A stretch of 64,000 nucleotides of DNA from Bacillota bacterium. GTDB taxonomy: Bacteria > Bacillota > Sulfobacillia > JAJZYS01 > JAJYTV01. Below the pieces are notes generated by a model. That model did no database searches, was not told the DNA's origin, and saw only the letters and a list, made by a program, of their open reading frames with translations. Of the stretch, positions 60,894 through 64,000 are shown one piece after another (within the stretch, counting starts at the first letter, position 1; each line of letters starts with the position of its first letter). The DNA is taken from assembly GCA_021793645.1 (NCBI GenBank), contig JAJYSJ010000013.1, positions 1 to 64,000 on the forward strand, given 5' to 3'. Both the position numbers and the translations under genes were made by a program.

Positions 60894-62057
60894 ATGCGCC
60901 TCTCGCCGGCCGCAGAGGCCATTCCCCGTTCCGGCATCCGCGCCATGGCTGCCCTTGCGCAAGGCAAGGAGGGGCTCCTCCACCTGGAATACGGTGAGCC
61001 GGGCTTCTTCGCGCCTGAAGCGGTACGGCGTGCCGCTGCGCGTGCTGTCATGGAGGAACGCATCGTCTACACGCCGACGGATGGCCCTTTGGAACTCAAG
61101 AGAGAGATTGCGGCCAAGCTGCTGCGCGTCAATCGGGTCGCGGTCGATCCAGAGCAGGTCTTCGTTACGCACGGTGGCGTGGGTGCGCTCTACGCCTCGC
61201 TTGGCAGCGTACTCGGGCCCGGCGATCGCATCCTGATGCCCGACCCCGGTTGGCCAAACGTTCTCGGACAGGTGTACACGCTCGGGGCAGAACCCGTCTT
61301 CTACCCGCTTGAGGCGGAGCGGGGCTTCCAGCCGGAGCCTGAGTCTTGGCCGGTGGATGAGCGTACGCGTGCGGTGCTGATCAACAACCCTTCGAATCCC
61401 ACCGGTGCGCAGTTCGGGCGGGACATGCTCGAGCGCATCGCCGCATTCGCCCGCAAGCACGAGCTCTGGGTGCTCTCCGACGAGGTGTACGACCAGGTCT
61501 ACTTCGGCGAGCGCCCCATCAGCATGCTAGAGGTCTACCCGGAAGGGACGCTGGCGAGCTTCAGCTTCTCGAAGACGTACGCAATGACCGGCTGGCGGCT
61601 CGGCTACGCCGTGCTGCAGCCGGGGATGCGCGACTGGACGACCAAGGTTGTCGAGTCGTGCTACTCATCCTCGTCGATGGTCGCGCAGCGCGCCGCGCTG
61701 GCGGCCCTGACGGAGGTAGGGGAGGCCGAGATCCAGCGGATGGTCGACTCCTATCGCGCAACGCGCGACCGAGCCCTTGCCATCCTGGCGCAGGCCGGCC
61801 GGCAGCGCTATGTGCCCGAGGGTGCCTTCTACCTAATGCTGCCCGTACCACGGGGCGTGTCGTCCGAAAGCTTTGCGCGCCTGCTGCTTGAGCGCAAGGG
61901 GCTCGTCGTCGTACCTGGCTCAACATTCGGCAAGCGGGCCGATGCAGAGGTGCGCATCAGTCTTGCGGCCGGAGAGGAAACGGTTGCCGACGGTGTGTCG
62001 CGCATCCTAGAACTGACCCAGGAGTTCGAGTATGGCGCTTCGCACCTAGGAATCTGA
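60894..62057 (+). CDS. Class I/II PLP aminotransferase
   Basis: 387 residues. Fold-type I, subgroup I: LLHLEYGEPGFFAPEAV, VYTPTDGPLELKREIAAKLL, LINNPSNPTGAQFGRDML (Asn, substrate), VLSDEVYDQVYFGERP (Asp) and SFSFSKTYAMTGWRLGYAVL (catalytic Lys). It looks like an aspartate/aromatic or alanine aminotransferase. ATG 60894 follows GGAGGGTG by seven bases; a GTG start overlapping the lipoprotein stop is less likely. thiE starts three bases after it. Confidence 0.88.
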   Translation: MRLSPAAEAIPRSGIRAMAALAQGKEGLLHLEYGEPGFFAPEAVRRAAARAVMEERIVYTPTDGPLELKREIAAKLLRVNRVAVDPEQVFVTHGGVGALYASLGSVLGPGDRILMPDPGWPNVLGQVYTLGAEPVFYPLEAERGFQPEPESWPVDERTRAVLINNPSNPTGAQFGRDMLERIAAFARKHELWVLSDEVYDQVYFGERPISMLEVYPEGTLASFSFSKTYAMTGWRLGYAVLQPGMRDWTTKVVESCYSSSSMVAQRAALAALTEVGEAEIQRMVDSYRATRDRALAILAQAGRQRYVPEGAFYLMLPVPRGVSSESFARLLLERKGLVVVPGSTFGKRADAEVRISLAAGEETVADGVSRILELTQEFEYGASHLGI

Positions 62058-62059
62058 CA

Positions 62060-62674
62060 GTGCAACTCGATGTCCAAGCGCTTCGACTGCAACTGATTGT
62101 GCCTGCGCGGCGTGACGTCTTCGCGGCGGTCGAGGCGGCGATTGCGGGCGGTGTCACTCTCGTGCAGCTGCGCGAGAAGGCGCTGCCTGACGGCGAGGTG
62201 TACGCCGTCGGCAAGGAGCTTTGCAGCCTCGTCCACTCGTGCGGAGCGCTCTTCTGCGTCAACGACCGGGTGGACTTGGCGCTGGCGCTCGACGCGGATG
62301 GAGCGCATGTCGGCCAGGGTGACCTGCCCGCGGAGGCAGCGCGCCGGATTCTTGGCCCGAACCGCTTCCTTGGGCTCTCATGCCACGACTCCGCGCAGAC
62401 GCGCGCGGCGAGGGAGGTCGACTACCTCGGGTTCGGACCAATCTTCGCGACGCCGTCGAAAGACGACGCCGAAGCGCCCACCGGTGTTGGACAGCTGCGC
62501 GCGGCGGTCTCGGCCGCATCGCTTCCGGTTGTGGCGATCGGCGGCATCGGACCGGTGACGGCCCCAAATCTTGTGGATTCCGGAATCGCTGGCATCGCCG
62601 TGATCTCTGCGATCCTGGGAGCGGAGGATCCGCGGGCGGCCGCGACGGAGCTTCGCCGCGCAGTCGGATGGTAG
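62060..62674 (+). CDS. thiE: Thiamine phosphate synthase
   Basis: 204 residues, TIM barrel. Motifs: GGVTLVQLREKALPDGEVYA, LFCVNDRVDLALALDADGAH, VGQGDLPAEAARRILGPNRF, VDYLGFGPIFATPSKDDAEA and PVVAIGGIGPVTAPNLVDSG. It joins HMP-PP with HET-P to give thiamine phosphate. GTG 62060 comes right after the aminotransferase stop. Other thi genes are not in the window. Confidence 0.92.
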   Translation: MQLDVQALRLQLIVPARRDVFAAVEAAIAGGVTLVQLREKALPDGEVYAVGKELCSLVHSCGALFCVNDRVDLALALDADGAHVGQGDLPAEAARRILGPNRFLGLSCHDSAQTRAAREVDYLGFGPIFATPSKDDAEAPTGVGQLRAAVSAASLPVVAIGGIGPVTAPNLVDSGIAGIAVISAILGAEDPRAAATELRRAVGW

Positions 62675-62709
62675 AGTCCGGCCCTTCCCTGGTGCGGGAG
62701 GTGCACACC

Positions 62710-63168
62710 GTGGAGATCCGCAGAGCGCAACCGCGAGAAGCCCCAAGTCTCACGGCGTTGGCCTTTCGGTCGAAGGCGGTATGGGGCTACAAAGATGCCT
62801 TCATGGAGCAGTGCCGTGAAGAGCTGACGCTGACAGCAGAGTACATCTCTTCGCGCGAGGTGTACGTGATCGGATCGGACCTGCGGGTCGTCGGGTTCTA
62901 TGGGATGTCAATCAGAGGTCCGATAGCAACCCTAGACTTCCTGTTTGTAGATCCGGGATTCCTGCGTGAGGGCATGGGAAGAGATCTCTGGAACCATGCA
63001 ATCGCACGCGCGAAGTTGTCTGGTGCCGCATCTGTGTCGATCGACGCAGAGCCGCATGCGGAACTGTTCTACCGGTTGATGGGCGCGCAGCGAATCGGCG
63101 TCACTGCGTCCGGATCCATCCCTGGCCGCGTCCTGCCGCAATTGCGTTTCACGATAATTGACAGTTAG
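62710..63168 (+). CDS. GNAT-family N-acetyltransferase
   Basis: 152 residues. The start EIRRAQPREAPSLTALAFRS is GNAT-like; strand DLRVVGFYGMSIRGPIATLD leads to LFVDPGFLREGMGRDLWNHA, the acetyl-CoA loop (RxGMGR), and the end holds AEPHAELFYRLMGAQRIG. Substrate unknown. GTG 62710 follows GGGAGGTG by six bases; earlier starts would overlap thiE. Confidence 0.85.
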   Translation: MEIRRAQPREAPSLTALAFRSKAVWGYKDAFMEQCREELTLTAEYISSREVYVIGSDLRVVGFYGMSIRGPIATLDFLFVDPGFLREGMGRDLWNHAIARAKLSGAASVSIDAEPHAELFYRLMGAQRIGVTASGSIPGRVLPQLRFTIIDS

Positions 63169-63255
63169 GCACTTCCGGGCTGCTGCAGGCGGTGGGGGAA
63201 GTACCAGGGCGATTGGGGTGTCCAGGCCGAGACGAGCCCGGAGCCGGGCGGTGCA

Positions 63256-64000
63256 TTAGGACTCTGCGGCGATCTCGCGTACGACCTGCTCGTCCGTCAT
63301 CTCCCGACCCTCATGCTGCTCATCCCAAACTTCCCCACCCTTGCCGGAGATGGTGATCGTGTCGCCCGCGCCGGCTAACGCCATGGCGCGGCGGATGGCC
63401 TCGTAGCGGTCTAGCACGACCTCCGTCGGCACTCCGCTTTCGCGTGCTCCTACCGCCACCTCTTCGGCTGTCTGCTTCGGTCCCTCGCTGCGCGGGTTGT
63501 CGACTGTGACGATCAGATGGTCTGCCAAGGCGGCCGCGATCGCACCCATCAGAGGGCGCTTGCCGCGGTCGCGCTCTCCGCGTCCGCCGAACACGGCGAT
63601 GACCCGGCCCCGCGAGGCCCGTCGCGCGAGCCGCAAAAGTTGTACGAGTCCAGCGGGATTGTGCGCATAATCGATCACGATGCGATACGGTCGGCCAATG
63701 TCCTCGATCACCTGCAGGCGGCCCTTGACCCGCTGCAGATCGGAAAGGCCCCGTAGTGCGACCGCCGCAGGTACACCAAGGGACGTCACCGCGGCTGCGG
63801 CCGCCATCGCATTCTCGACATTGTGCGGTCCCGGCAAGAGGAGTGAGAACGCATGCCGCTCCCCATCGATTCGCAGCGTGACGCGGCTGCCGGAAAGGCC
63901 CAGGTCCTCGCTGGAGACGAGTGAAACGTCTGCGTTTTTACCAAAGGTGCGGATCGGCACTTTCGTGACGCTGCGCAGGTATTCAAACGCTGGGCTGTCA
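63256..64000 (-). CDS. MurE-like Mur ligase, C-terminal part (cut by window edge)
   Basis: About 248 residues are inside the window and the frame stays open at the edge. Seen: SLLLPGPHNVENAMAAAAAV, YRIVIDYAHNPAGLVQLLRL, VIAVFGGRGERDRGKRPLMG, and LIVTVDNPRSEGP, the DNPR motif associated with meso-diaminopimelate-adding MurE. The last part, ITISGKGGEVWDEQHEGREM, departs from the usual GKGHE. It is therefore either MurE or a close paralogue acting on UDP-MurNAc peptides. Confidence 0.82.
   Translation of the reverse strand, partial: DSPAFEYLRSVTKVPIRTFGKNADVSLVSSEDLGLSGSRVTLRIDGERHAFSLLLPGPHNVENAMAAAAAVTSLGVPAAVALRGLSDLQRVKGRLQVIEDIGRPYRIVIDYAHNPAGLVQLLRLARRASRGRVIAVFGGRGERDRGKRPLMGAIAAALADHLIVTVDNPRSEGPKQTAEEVAVGARESGVPTEVVLDRYEAIRRAMALAGAGDTITISGKGGEVWDEQHEGREMTDEQVVREIAAES

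Overview
The window is high-GC chromosomal DNA from an endospore-forming member of the Bacillota (Firmicutes). Evidence for this is the ctsR-mcsA-mcsB-clpC stress operon followed by disA, a CarD-type regulator, a YacL-like PIN/TRAM protein, ispD/ispF, a T-box-controlled cysE-cysS, rlmB and sigH, together with a gerA-gerB-gerC germinant receptor cluster. GTG and TTG starts behind strong GGAGG-type ribosome sites are common. The sequence alone does not give genus or species; a thermophilic or acidophilic high-GC Bacilli or early-branching Clostridia-like lineage is a guess.

Layout. 1-450: end of an rRNA operon (23S 3' end, 5S, terminator). 450-13482: mixed metabolism (flavin reductase-like protein, ArsR regulator, acyl-CoA synthetase, DCC protein, YerC/TrpR-like regulator, Hsp20, polysaccharide deacetylase lipoprotein, NAD-kinase/AcoX-like protein, cobalamin adenosyltransferase, polytopic membrane protein, EF-G-like GTPase, HAD phosphatase, RlmI-like methyltransferase). 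13487-27991: the conserved Firmicute core block, with a CtsR operator, a cysteine T-box, an IspD-IspF fusion and an RlmB with an unusual repeat-bearing tail. 27993-33646: lipoprotein cytochrome c, germination operon and tRNA genes (Thr, then Tyr-fMet-Thr).

33602-38176 is a decayed genomic island flanked by a 45-bp direct repeat of the 3' half of tRNA-Thr(GGT). It holds two facing fragments of an AadA-like adenylyltransferase, an intact hicAB pair with a palindromic operator, a frameshifted and truncated IS1380-type transposase, an intact vapBC pair, a frameshifted second hicAB pair and a perfect 26-bp inverted repeat. Beyond it lie an IS256-type remnant, a persulfide-detoxification operon (rhodanese plus metallo-beta-lactamase dioxygenase) with a CsoR/CstR-like operator, gltX, a frameshifted ECF sigma gene, a holin, and a catabolic cluster (nitrilase, APC permease, IclR, class-III aminotransferase).

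48229-50564 is an ApbE plus heme ferric-reductase-like operon. A MFS gene follows. At 51991-55300 is a second scarred zone: an ornithine-cyclodeaminase-like gene is frameshifted, split by a complete IS1595-type element that carries a lipoprotein passenger gene, and truncated beside a lower-GC protein-kinase-like gene whose end runs into a PadR regulator fragment. The last part (55421-64000) is ordinary chromosome: beta-propeller lipoprotein, aldo/keto reductase, D,D-carboxypeptidase, AlkZ-like glycosylase, lipoprotein, aminotransferase, thiE, GNAT and a Mur ligase cut by the window edge.
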